DNA of 14,250 bases from Gallionellaceae bacterium (GTDB lineage: Bacteria > Pseudomonadota > Gammaproteobacteria > Burkholderiales > Gallionellaceae). The notes beneath the pieces were generated by a model. It did not search any database. It worked only from the letters and a program-made list of their open reading frames with translations, and was not told the DNA's origin. The translations under genes and the position numbers were made by a program. The stretch is taken from assembly GCA_021731185.1 (NCBI GenBank), contig JAKFXW010000127.1:1-14250 (forward strand), read 5' to 3'. Positions 1 through 7,021 of the stretch are shown here, piece by piece (within the stretch, counting starts at the first letter, position 1; the number at the start of each line of letters is the position of its first letter).

Positions 1-626
1 ACGCCGATTACGCCGGGCTTCGAGGCGCTGGTATTCAAGGCCTCACGCGGCATCGAGGACATTTACGAGCTGACCTACATCCGCAAGGATGGCAGCCGCT
101 TCCCGGCAGTGGTGTCGGTCACCGCGCTGCGCGATGCACAAGAAAACATCATCGGCTATCTGCTGATCGGCACCGATAACACTGCGCGCAAGCAGGCCGA
201 AGAAGCACTGCTCAAGGCGGGTGCGTTGCAAAGCGCGATCTTTAACAGCGCAAACTTTTCCAGCATTGCCACCGACGCGAAAGGCGTGATCCAGATTTTC
301 AACGTCGGCGCCGAGCGCATGCTGGGTTATGTGGCCGCCGACGTGATGAACAAGATCACCCCGGCCGATATTTCCGATCCACAGGAGATGGTGACACGCG
401 CCAAGGTATTGAGTACAGAATTGGGCACGCCGATTATGCCGGGCTTCGAGGCGCTGGTATTCAAAGCTTCGCGCGGGATCGAGGACATCTACGAGCTGAC
501 TTACATCCGCAAGGATGGTAGCCGTTTTCCAGCTATCGTATCGGTCACTGCACTGCGCGACGATCAAAAAGCCATCATCGGTTACTTGTTGATCGGCACC
601 GACAACACTGCGCGTAAGCAGGTTGA
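1..626 (+). repeat. Tandem PAS/PAC-coding repeat, 426-bp period
   Basis: Bases 1-190 recur at 427-616 in the same frame; the first 60 bases differ at only 5 positions. The period is 426 bp, exactly 142 codons, so the protein carries tandem copies of one PAS/PAC module. The left copy runs out of the window, so the total number of units cannot be counted. Confidence 0.9.
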
Positions 627-2244
627 AGCCGAGCAGAAATTGCTCGATCAACGCCTGCGCGACCAGCAGTTCTACACACGGTCACTGATTGAATCCAGCA
701 TCGACGCACTGATGACGACCGACCCGTCCGGCATCATCACCGATGTGAACAAACAGATGGAAGCACTCACCGGGTGTACGCGTGACGAGTTGATCGGCGC
801 GCCGTTCAAAAATTACTTTACCGATCCGGAACGCGCCGAAGCGGCCATCAAGTTGGTACTCAGTGAAAAGAAAGTCGCCAACTACGAGCTCACCGCGCGC
901 GCACGGGACGGCAAGGAAACCGTAGTGTCTTACAACGCAACCACTATTTACGACCGCGACAGGAAGCTACAGGGTGTGTTCGCTGCGGCGCGCGATGTGA
1001 CCGAGCGTAAACGTCTTGATGTCGAGCTGGAGAGCGCTAAATCCGTAGCGGAAAAAGCCAACCTCGCCAAGTCTGATTTTCTGTCCAGCATGAGCCACGA
1101 GCTGCGTAGCCCGCTCAATGCCATCCTCGGCTTCTCCCAACTGATGGAGGCGGATTCTCCGCCACCAACGCCTAGCCAAAAGGACAGCATCGCCCAGATC
1201 CTTCAGGCAGGATGGCATCTGCTGAAGTTGATTAACGAGATACTCGATCTCGCCAAAATCGAGTCCGGGCAGGTGTTGATGTCGAAAGAGCCGATATCTT
1301 TATCCGAAGTGATGCTCGAATGCCAGGCCATGATCGAACCACAAGCGCAACAGTGCGGTATCACACTGACCTTTCCCAGTTCCGATATGCCCTACTTTGT
1401 CAGCGCTGACAGAACCAGATTAAAGCAGGTTTTCATCAATCTGCTCTCCAACGCGATCAAATACAACTGCGAGCAGGGAATGGTCGAGGTGGCCTGCACC
1501 GAGAGCACACCGGGATATATTCGCGTGAGCGTTAAAGACAGCGGTGCGGGATTGACTCCGGAAAAAGTGGCGCAACTGTTCCAGCCGTTCAATCGTCTCG
1601 GGCAGGAAGCGGGCAGCGAGGAAGGCACAGGCATCGGCCTGGTGGTGGCCAAACAATTAGTCGAACTGATGGGGGGGTCAATTGGCGCAGAAAGCACCGT
1701 TGGGACGGGTAGCCTGTTCTGGTTCGAACTCATGGCGGTTGCTGAACTGCCGCATTTTTTCTCCGAAGAAGAAGAAGACGATGATGCAACTTTGACCAGA
1801 CCCTCTGTGACTCACGGAACACAGCCACACACCCTGCTTTACGTGGAGGACAATCCGGCAAACATGAAGCTGGTCGAGAAAATCATCGCACGCCACCCTG
1901 ACTTTCGCCTGTTGACCGCTGTAGATGGAGCCAGCGGTATAGACATTGCGCGTGTCGACCAACCAGATGTGATTCTGATGGACATTAATCTGCCCGGTAT
2001 CAGCGGCTCCGAAGCCCTGAAAATCCTGCTCTCAGAGTCAGCCACGGCGCACATTCCTGTCATCGCCTTGAGCGCCAATGCCATGCCGCTCGACATCGAG
2101 AGTGGCTTGAATGCCGGATTTTTCCGCTATCTCACCAAACCAATCAAGGTGAATGAGCTCTTGGAGGCGCTGGATGTAGCGCTTGAATTTACAAAAAATA
2201 AACCGGTAGGGCGCGCGATGAATCACGCCCCCACGAACCCATGA
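1..2244 (+). CDS. Hybrid sensor histidine kinase with repeated PAS domains and a C-terminal receiver (5' end outside window)
   Basis: The frame is open from base 1, so the start lies upstream; 747 residues are visible. It should sense a signal through PAS domains, autophosphorylate on His and pass phosphate to its own receiver. Order seen: the end of one PAS/PAC unit (1-200), a complete near-identical unit (about 220-625), a third divergent PAS (about 670-1010), then HisKA with H-box SHELRSPLN (His codon 1096-1098). The HATPase follows, with N-box NLLSNAIKYN near 1440, G1 DSGAGL and G2 GTGIGL. The receiver (about 1834-2190) has acidic VEDN, phospho-acceptor Asp in LMDINLPG (codon 1981-1983) and Lys in TKPI. 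No transmembrane segment is visible in this part. The stop overlaps the next start (ATGA), so the two genes are probably translationally coupled and act in one pathway. Sensed ligand unknown. Confidence 0.95.
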   Translation, partial: TPITPGFEALVFKASRGIEDIYELTYIRKDGSRFPAVVSVTALRDAQENIIGYLLIGTDNTARKQAEEALLKAGALQSAIFNSANFSSIATDAKGVIQIFNVGAERMLGYVAADVMNKITPADISDPQEMVTRAKVLSTELGTPIMPGFEALVFKASRGIEDIYELTYIRKDGSRFPAIVSVTALRDDQKAIIGYLLIGTDNTARKQVEAEQKLLDQRLRDQQFYTRSLIESSIDALMTTDPSGIITDVNKQMEALTGCTRDELIGAPFKNYFTDPERAEAAIKLVLSEKKVANYELTARARDGKETVVSYNATTIYDRDRKLQGVFAAARDVTERKRLDVELESAKSVAEKANLAKSDFLSSMSHELRSPLNAILGFSQLMEADSPPPTPSQKDSIAQILQAGWHLLKLINEILDLAKIESGQVLMSKEPISLSEVMLECQAMIEPQAQQCGITLTFPSSDMPYFVSADRTRLKQVFINLLSNAIKYNCEQGMVEVACTESTPGYIRVSVKDSGAGLTPEKVAQLFQPFNRLGQEAGSEEGTGIGLVVAKQLVELMGGSIGAESTVGTGSLFWFELMAVAELPHFFSEEEEDDDATLTRPSVTHGTQPHTLLYVEDNPANMKLVEKIIARHPDFRLLTAVDGASGIDIARVDQPDVILMDINLPGISGSEALKILLSESATAHIPVIALSANAMPLDIESGLNAGFFRYLTKPIKVNELLEALDVALEFTKNKPVGRAMNHAPTNP

Positions 2245-3215
2245 TCAGTCCATCCGACATTCTGCACAGCAAAATACTGATCGTAGACGACCGGCAAACT
2301 GATGGCCATCTGCTCGAGCAAATGCTGCGCAACGCCAACTATGTTTCCATCACGTTCACAACGGATCCTGGCGCTGTCTGTGAACTTCATCGCGAACATA
2401 ACTACAATCTTATTTTGCTCGATCTCATGATGCCAGGCATGGACGGATTCCAGGTGATCAGTTGTCTTAAGCTAATCGAACAGGGTGGATACCTTCCGGT
2501 ATTGGTTATCACTGCCCAGCCAGACTTTAAGTTGCGTGCGCTTCAGGCTGGCGCGAAGGATTTCATCAGCAAGCCGTTTGAAATGGCTGAAGTTTTAGCG
2601 CGCATCCACAACATGCTGGAAGTGCGCCTGTTGCACGAAGCGACCCGCAGTCAAGGCAAGACACTGGAACAGTTGGCGCTGAGGGATCCGCTGACCGAGC
2701 TTGCCAACAGACGGCTCCTGACCGACAGGATGTCGATGTCCATCGCCCATGCGCAAAGGCACAAGAGCTCAATGGCGGTGATATATCTGGATCTGGACGG
2801 ATTCAAGCAGATCAACGACACCCTGGGACACGAAGCCGGAGACGCTTTGTTGAAATTGGCTGCACAACGTATGCTGGCAGTGGTACGTGAAGAGGACACA
2901 GTCGCACGCCTGGGCGGTGATGAATTCTTGATCGTGCTATGGCACGTCAGCGATACCGACGATGCCGCCATGGTGGCATTAAAGGTCATTGACGCATTGG
3001 CGCAACCCTATCAGGTCGAAGGCCAAAACATCAACGTATCCGCCAGTGCAGGTGTCGCTATCTATCCAGCTCATGGTGAAGACGCGGACACCCTGACCAA
3101 AAACGCGGATATGGCCTTGTACGAGGCCAAACATTCAGGCAAGAACACCTACCGAATTGCGGTGCATATAAACATGGCGCGTAAGCCTGATGATAGGCCC
3201 ATCCGACGTTCTTAA
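2241..3215 (+). CDS. Response regulator with receiver and GGDEF domains (diguanylate cyclase)
   Basis: A 324-aa protein predicted to make cyclic di-GMP from two GTP when its receiver is phosphorylated. The receiver (about 10-125) has acidic D16 D17, phospho-acceptor D61 in LLDLMMPG, T91 and K111 in SKPF. The GGDEF domain (about 145-310) has the intact active-site motif GGDEF at 225-229. An RxxD inhibitory site (R216-D219) lies five residues upstream, so product feedback inhibition is likely. There is no EAL or HD-GYP domain. The ATG overlaps the kinase stop by 4 bases and no clear Shine-Dalgarno precedes it, which fits translational coupling; the upstream hybrid kinase is the obvious phosphodonor, though this is inference. 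The last dozen residues lie over the start of the decayed regulator copy at 3190 and may not be ancestral. Confidence 0.95.
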   Translation: MISPSDILHSKILIVDDRQTDGHLLEQMLRNANYVSITFTTDPGAVCELHREHNYNLILLDLMMPGMDGFQVISCLKLIEQGGYLPVLVITAQPDFKLRALQAGAKDFISKPFEMAEVLARIHNMLEVRLLHEATRSQGKTLEQLALRDPLTELANRRLLTDRMSMSIAHAQRHKSSMAVIYLDLDGFKQINDTLGHEAGDALLKLAAQRMLAVVREEDTVARLGGDEFLIVLWHVSDTDDAAMVALKVIDALAQPYQVEGQNINVSASAGVAIYPAHGEDADTLTKNADMALYEAKHSGKNTYRIAVHINMARKPDDRPIRRS

Positions 3216-3339
3216 CGGGAAAATCCTGATCGTAGACGGCAAGGAAGCCCATATCATTCTGCTCGATCGGATGCTGCGCGGTGTCGTCACGTCCACCAGA
3301 AAATTGAATCTAACGGTAATAAACAAATTCATTTTTTGA
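3190..3339 (+). pseudogene. Remnant of a paralogous receiver (response regulator) gene, N-terminal part only
   Basis: ATG at 3190 opens a 49-residue frame beginning MIGPSDVLNGKILIVDGKEA. This matches the start of the preceding regulator (MISPSDILHSKILIVDDRQT), with further similarity through ILLDRMLR. After about residue 35 the similarity stops and the frame runs into unrelated AT-rich sequence and a TGA. The conserved second acidic Asp is Gly here, and everything after the first helix, including the phospho-acceptor, is missing. It overlaps the end of the GGDEF gene by 26 bases and converges on lapA. It is best read as what remains of a second regulator gene after duplication and deletion. 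Confidence 0.75.
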
Positions 3340-3534
3340 TTGCCGATACAAGCGATAACTGTGCAGGAACCAACCTAAAATGAATCCCAGTATCAATGTC
3401 AAAAATATCAATAACGCATTCGATAATGAAATTGTCCAGAATAAAAAAGCGATCTCAACCACTGCAACATTCTGAGCGATGAATATTATCGCTAAGATAG
3501 AAAGAAGTAATATCAGTACAAGTTTTAATTTCAT
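3310..3534 (-). CDS. LapA-domain (DUF1049) small inner-membrane protein
   Basis: A 74-aa protein with two hydrophobic segments (about residues 2-20 and 36-58 from this start) separated by a short loop with QNVAVVEIAFLFW, followed by a basic tail (HSYRLYRQSKNEF). This is the layout of the LapA/YciS domain family; in enteric bacteria LapA works with LapB in control of lipopolysaccharide assembly. Here only the domain similarity is visible and there is no lapB beside it. I chose the ATG at 3534 over one at 3552, because bases 3535-3552 belong to the terminal repeat of a MITE-like element. The only ribosome-binding candidate is a weak GGAA at 5 bases, supplied by that element. The gene converges with the regulator remnant. 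Confidence 0.8.
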   Translation of the reverse strand: MKLKLVLILLLSILAIIFIAQNVAVVEIAFLFWTISLSNALLIFLTLILGFILGWFLHSYRLYRQSKNEFVYYR

Positions 3535-3537
3535 TTT

Positions 3538-3690
3538 TATTCCAATTCTCATTTTTAATAATGTCAGATTGTTCCCTCACCCTTTTTCCCTCTCCCGAAG
3601 GGAGAGGGATGCAAAGTCCTTCTCCCTCCGGGAGAAGGGTTGGGATGAGGGAGCAAGATTAAGGGCTTGGTAAATTAAAATTAGAATTAT
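3538..3690. mobile_element. MITE-like palindromic element, copy 1
   Basis: About 153 bp with imperfect terminal inverted repeats (left TATTCCAATTCTCATTT, right end complementary to TATAATTCTAATTTTAATTT). Internal arms are CCCTCACCC / GGGATGAGGG, and two strong hairpins use CCCTCTCCC/GGGAGAGGG and CCTTCTCCC/GGGAGAAGG. It has no coding capacity. The same ends and core recur at 8534-8720, and the terminus recurs at 14225-14250. The outer TA could be a target duplication, but this is not certain. Confidence 0.75.
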
Positions 3691-3745
3691 ATTCTCGCAA
3701 ACGAGCGGTTAAAAGTATGCCGAGTTGCAGATACCCGCCCGCACT

Positions 3746-4033
3746 TCACTTGAATTTGGATTGAACATCAGCGATGCCGACCTTGAGGTCATCCCAAATT
3801 TTGTCAGCCGTTACCTTGACTTGATTCCAAGCCTCGCCGCTGGCCGTCTCTAATTCCCGCATTTTTTCATGTGCTGCTCTCTGCCTGACGCGCAACTCAA
3901 CAAGTTGCTTTGCACGCATAATTTGAATGTCAACGCTGACATTCTCCACTTTGGCTTCCAGTAGATTAATCTGTGCAGCCCATTCTTTTAACTGCGCTGT
4001 CATTTTTTGCTTATAGGCATCTTGAATTTCCAT
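3746..4033 (-). CDS. Small coiled-coil protein, sll1863-type stress-response family
   Basis: A 95-aa soluble, charged, almost wholly helical protein with no signal peptide or membrane segment. It begins MEIQDAYKQKMTAQLKEW and ends with WDDLKVGIADVQSKFK. The start motif, the ASGEAW motif in the middle and the WDDLK...SKFK tail match short proteins usually annotated as sll1863 family stress-response proteins; their molecular role is unknown. The start is supported by AGGA six bases upstream. It lies 59 bases downstream of a BON lipoprotein gene on the same strand and is probably in the same transcript. A broken second copy lies at 4705-4858. No clear intrinsic terminator follows before the MITE-like element. 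Confidence 0.8.
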   Translation of the reverse strand: MEIQDAYKQKMTAQLKEWAAQINLLEAKVENVSVDIQIMRAKQLVELRVRQRAAHEKMRELETASGEAWNQVKVTADKIWDDLKVGIADVQSKFK

Positions 4034-4092
4034 GATTGTTCCTTTAGTTTTTTAGGGGTGACCTTCATATCCATTTGATTTGATTTACTTTA

Positions 4093-4500
4093 TTACCGGG
4101 ATTTTATTTCCAACCGATTTTCCACTGCTTTTACGCCGTCCACCGCCTCTGCCAGTGCAATTGCTCTATCGCTGCTAGCCTGGTTATCCACCGAGCCGCT
4201 TAGCTTCACTATACCTTTTGAGGTCAGCACATTGATTTGCAGCGTTTTGAGACCGGGCATAGCAAAAATGGCTGCTTTAACTTGCGTGGTAATTTCGGTG
4301 TCATTGATCGCAACCCCCGCTTTATCACTTTGCGCACCTATTTTATCGACCACTGCGTCCACCTTGTCACCTACTTTTTCAGCTGCTTGGTCTATCTTTT
4401 TACCTGCGCTTTCTGCTGGCCTCGGCTTGTCGCAAGCACTCAATCCAGCAACAAATAGTAGTACTGCGCTGATTATTTTTAAATTGTTTAATGTTTTCAT
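4093..4500 (-). CDS. BON-domain lipoprotein, copy 1
   Basis: A 135-aa lipoprotein. The signal sequence (1-22) ends in lipobox LSAC with Cys23. Next is a Lys/Asp/Ala-rich amphipathic helix (about 33-62, with a GKKIDQAAEKVGDKVD pattern), then one BON domain (about 66-133) with ITTQVKAAIF and GIVKLSGSVDNQ motifs. BON domains occur in envelope stress proteins such as OsmY and are thought to bind membranes or other envelope components. Asp follows the lipidated Cys; under the E. coli +2 rule this would hold the protein in the inner membrane. The start is supported by AGGA seven bases upstream. It is a tandem-duplication partner of the gene at 4890-5309. Confidence 0.88.
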   Translation of the reverse strand: MKTLNNLKIISAVLLFVAGLSACDKPRPAESAGKKIDQAAEKVGDKVDAVVDKIGAQSDKAGVAINDTEITTQVKAAIFAMPGLKTLQINVLTSKGIVKLSGSVDNQASSDRAIALAEAVDGVKAVENRLEIKSR

Positions 4501-4561
4501 TTTTATTCCTTTCCTGTTTATTTTTTGGTAATGACTGATATTGATATGCTATTGCATGGTG

Positions 4562-4589
4562 CGGACTCTATCCAATACGACGGAGTTCG
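4562..4589 (-). other. Intergenic hairpin upstream of BON copy 1
   Basis: Arms CGGACTCT and GGAGTTCG around a 12-base loop. This is the duplicate of the hairpin at 5371-5398; two substitutions leave G-U pairs in RNA, so the stem is kept. No U-run follows on either strand. Confidence 0.55.
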
Positions 4590-4598
4590 TTGCTACTG

Positions 4599-4704
4599 TT
4601 ACCTAGTTGGGTAATTAAAAACGATGTTAACTCTGCGGTTTTCCTGCTGCCCTTCTAAGGTCGTGCTATAGGCTACAAGTCGGGTTTGACCGAATGCCTC
4701 AGCA
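4599..4704 (-). pseudogene. Duplicated 3' remnant of the ompA-family gene
   Basis: Read on the minus strand, this encodes AEAFGQTRLVAYSTTLEGQQ and the rest of the OmpA C-terminus down to a stop. It matches the last roughly 35 codons of the intact gene (5408-5516), with the final residues changed from NYKAR to NYPTR. It has no start of its own and is joined at 4704/4705 to the interior of the coiled-coil gene copy. It is the left end of a tandem duplication, not a gene. Confidence 0.85.
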
Positions 4705-4858
4705 CTCTGCCTAACGCGCAACTCAACAAGTTGCTTTGCACGCATAATTTGAATGTCAACGCTGACATTCTCCACTTTAGCTTCCGTAGATTAATCTGTG
4801 CGGCCCATTCTTTTAACTGCGCTGTCATTTTTTGCTTATAGGCATCTTGAATTTCCAT
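4705..4858 (-). pseudogene. Truncated, frameshifted copy of the coiled-coil stress-type gene
   Basis: The first 24 residues, MEIQDAYKQKMTAQLKEWAA onward, are those of the intact gene at 3746-4033. One base is missing near 4785 (cttccgtag against cttccagtag) and shifts the frame. The homology then continues at DNA level to 4705, where it stops at the joint with the ompA remnant. The 61-codon open frame ends inside that remnant. The ribosome-binding site is still present, so a short nonsense peptide might be made, but the family domain is lost. Confidence 0.85.
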
Positions 4859-4889
4859 GATTGTTCCTTTGGTTTTCTGGAGGTGATCT

Positions 4890-5309
4890 TCAGATTAATT
4901 TTATTGACTTTATTCTCAGACGATTTTCCACTGCTTTCACGCCATTCACCGCCTCCGCCAGTGCAATTGCTCTATCGCGGTTAGCCTGGTTATCCACCGT
5001 GCCGCTTAGCTTCACTATACCTTTTGATGTCAGCACATTGATTTGCACCGTCTTGAGGCCGGGCATAGCAAAAATGGCTGCTGTAACTTGCGTAGCAATT
5101 TCGGAGTCATTGATCGCAACCCCCGCTTGATCACTTTGCGTACCTATTTTATCGACCTCTGCGTCCACCTTGTCACCTATTTTTTCAGCTTCCTGGCCTA
5201 TCTTTTTACCTGCTCTTTCTGCCGACTCCAGTTTGTCGCAAGTACTCAGTCCCGCAACGAATAGTAGTGCTGCGCTGATTATTTTTAAATTGTTTAATAT
5301 TATTTTCAT
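4890..5309 (-). CDS. BON-domain lipoprotein, copy 2
   Basis: A 139-aa paralogue of the protein at 4093-4500 with the same layout: signal sequence ending LSTC (Cys24), Asp at +2, a charged amphipathic helix (GKKIGQEAEKIGDKVD pattern) and one BON domain (about 67-135). It ends IKSIKLI instead of IKSR. AGGA lies seven bases before the start. It is the first gene after ompA on the minus strand, with a 98-base gap that contains a hairpin but no U-tract. Read-through from ompA is therefore plausible. Both copies keep an intact frame and lipobox, which suggests both are still used. Confidence 0.88.
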   Translation of the reverse strand: MKIILNNLKIISAALLFVAGLSTCDKLESAERAGKKIGQEAEKIGDKVDAEVDKIGTQSDQAGVAINDSEIATQVTAAIFAMPGLKTVQINVLTSKGIVKLSGTVDNQANRDRAIALAEAVNGVKAVENRLRIKSIKLI

Positions 5310-5370
5310 TTTGATTCCTTTCCTGTTTGTTTCTTGGTAATGACTGATATTGATATGCTATTGCATGGTG

Positions 5371-5398
5371 CGGACTCCATCCAATACGACGGAGTCCG
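5371..5398 (-). other. Intergenic hairpin between ompA and BON copy 2
   Basis: Perfect 8-bp arms CGGACTCC / GGAGTCCG with a 12-base loop, ten bases after the ompA stop on the minus strand. It lacks a U-tract, so it is not a standard intrinsic terminator. A processing, mRNA-stability or attenuation role is possible. Confidence 0.6.
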
Positions 5399-5407
5399 TT
5401 GCTACTG

Positions 5408-6961
5408 TTACCTGGCTTTGTAATTAAAAATGATGTTCACTCTGCGGTTTTCCTGCTGCCCTTCTAAGGTCGTGCTATAGGCTACAAGTCGAGTTTGACC
5501 GAATGCTTCAGCAGTTAGTCGTGCGCGGGCAACGCCAAAGTGGTCTACCAGATAATTCACCACACTTTGCGCGCGGCGCTGAGAGATTGCCATAGCCAAC
5601 TCAGGCGCTATGATCATTTTTTCAGACCCTACGCCAACAGATTTTCCATCATGCCCTTCCACTGTTGCGGTAACCGAGGGATTTGCTTTCATGAAATTAG
5701 CGACATGGCGAAGGTCTTCACGATACTCAGGTTCAACTTCAGCCTTGAAGGGGTCGAATTCCATTTCCATGGCCATGGTGATTCTGGCTGGGAGAACTTT
5801 TAGATCCGCTATATCGGTCGCGCAGGCGATGACAGCATTGATACGACGGTTCGCCTGTCTCCCTTCCTGGGTGTCATTATCTGCTACGGGGCGCGTTTCT
5901 CCATACCCCACTGCCGACAGTCTGGATGATGCGATTTTGAGCTCATTCACCAGATAACTGACTACGCTATCCGCCCGTTTTTGAGAAAGTTTCAGGTTGA
6001 ATTCACTCGTTCCTACATTATCGGAGTGACCCTCAATCAGGGCGGTGGTGTTGGGATATTTCTTCATGAAAGTCCCCACTACCGCGAGCTTCTCTTTCTC
6101 TTCACGTTGTATCTCGTCCTGTTTAACTTCAAACTCAATATCTAAAATACTGCAATACTTTTGAGTTTTAACGGCCAGCGGCACGATGACCCGTATCGGT
6201 GCGGCAGCAGCGTTGGCTACAGAACGGGACACTTTCCGAGCTGGGGTGGCGTGCTGACCGAAACGATAAACCAAACCCATAGAGTACGTGTTGAAGTCAC
6301 CTGTGCTACCGATAGCATCATTTATCCGGTGACGCTCGATTTCGGCACGCATTCCGAGAGATCGATTAAAGTCATATTGCAGCCCTACGCCCGCTTTGTA
6401 GTTAATAGAACTTTTGCCAGAGTTAGGATCGGTGACAATGACTGCGCCCGTACCCGTGAAAGTATCCCTGGCCTGCGCATACTGCGCGCCGATTCGACCA
6501 AACGCGGAAAATTTTTCAGCGAAGGGCAGCATACCCACTGCATCAATATTCAAGCCTTGCAGCTTTATTTTTCCAGTCAGCGAGCCAGCTGGTACGGTGG
6601 TTGCCGTATAGCCAAATTTACCCAGATTGAAATAACCCGCTTCAACCGCAAAGTTTTTATTGACCTGATACCCGCCAAAAATCTTATAACTAAGATCGCT
6701 ATCATCGTTGCTCAGTGAGCTGGTGGTAAGGCCGCCTGCCTGCAACTGCGCTCTGATTTTCGCGTTATCAATGGTTGCCGTCGATTGTCCGATATTGGCT
6801 CCGCCGTACCAGAATGAATCATTCGCCATGGCCGTTGAGCTGTTTATCACAGCCAGACTCAGCAGACTCAGCGTCGCTATTGTTTTAACCCCAATGGTTT
6901 TAGCCCGAATTGATTTAACCAGAATTGATTTAACTGGGATAGTTTTAGTTGCTCTGTTCAT
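5408..6961 (-). CDS. OmpA-family outer-membrane protein with two C-terminal OmpA domains
   Basis: A 517-aa protein. The signal peptide (1-46) is unusually long and ends STAMA before NDSFWYGG. An eight-strand OmpA-type barrel follows (about 47-237, ending GLVYRFG), then an Ala/Pro linker and two OmpA_C peptidoglycan-binding domains (about 267-377 and 390-515). The first keeps the EGHSDNVG motif and SQKRADSV, which hold the Asp and Arg that bind diaminopimelate in the family. The second reads EGHDGKSVG with a short insertion and keeps only the Arg motif (SQRRAQSV). The protein should tie the outer membrane to the cell wall. I chose ATG at 6961, six bases after GGAG, over an in-frame TTG at 6973. 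It lies 60 bases downstream of the first DUF3494 gene with no visible terminator between them. Confidence 0.92.
   Translation of the reverse strand: MNRATKTIPVKSILVKSIRAKTIGVKTIATLSLLSLAVINSSTAMANDSFWYGGANIGQSTATIDNAKIRAQLQAGGLTTSSLSNDDSDLSYKIFGGYQVNKNFAVEAGYFNLGKFGYTATTVPAGSLTGKIKLQGLNIDAVGMLPFAEKFSAFGRIGAQYAQARDTFTGTGAVIVTDPNSGKSSINYKAGVGLQYDFNRSLGMRAEIERHRINDAIGSTGDFNTYSMGLVYRFGQHATPARKVSRSVANAAAAPIRVIVPLAVKTQKYCSILDIEFEVKQDEIQREEKEKLAVVGTFMKKYPNTTALIEGHSDNVGTSEFNLKLSQKRADSVVSYLVNELKIASSRLSAVGYGETRPVADNDTQEGRQANRRINAVIACATDIADLKVLPARITMAMEMEFDPFKAEVEPEYREDLRHVANFMKANPSVTATVEGHDGKSVGVGSEKMIIAPELAMAISQRRAQSVVNYLVDHFGVARARLTAEAFGQTRLVAYSTTLEGQQENRRVNIIFNYKAR
6879..6953 (-). repeat. Five 15-bp tandem repeats in the OmpA signal peptide
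   Basis: Units of 15 bp start at 6879, 6894, 6909, 6924 and 6939. They encode five pentapeptides of the form K-[TS]-I-x-[VA] (KTIPV, KSILV, KSIRA, KTIGV, KTIAT). They extend the basic n-region of the signal peptide, and unit gain or loss would keep the reading frame. Confidence 0.85.
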
Positions 6962-7021
6962 GTTTTTCTCCAAAATTAATTGTTGTCAAATCGTTAGGTG
7001 CTACACCTGACCCGGTAATCA

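Larger units (their letters stand above)
3880..5516. repeat. Tandem duplication of the 3'-ompA / BON / 5'-coiled-coil segment
   Basis: The left copy covers about 3880-4704 and the right copy about 4705-5516. Corresponding points are offset by 797-826 bases because of small indels. The novel joint at 4704/4705 fuses the interior of the ompA gene to the interior of the coiled-coil gene, exactly as expected for a simple tandem duplication with ends in those two genes. That leaves a full coiled-coil gene only at the left and a full ompA only at the right. Copies differ by many substitutions, so the event is not recent. Confidence 0.88.

Noticed and set aside
43..651. 202-codon open frame on the minus strand
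   Set aside because: It lies opposite the PAS repeats of the kinase and mirrors their repeat; there is no start signal or family resemblance of its own.
4232..4531. Plus-strand open frames over the BON genes, also near 4861-5264
   Set aside because: They are antisense shadows of the two BON lipoproteins; the minus-strand frames have lipoboxes, ribosome-binding sites and domain motifs.
6962..6973. TTG start four codons upstream for the OmpA protein
   Set aside because: GGAG lies within those codons and is placed correctly for the ATG at 6961.
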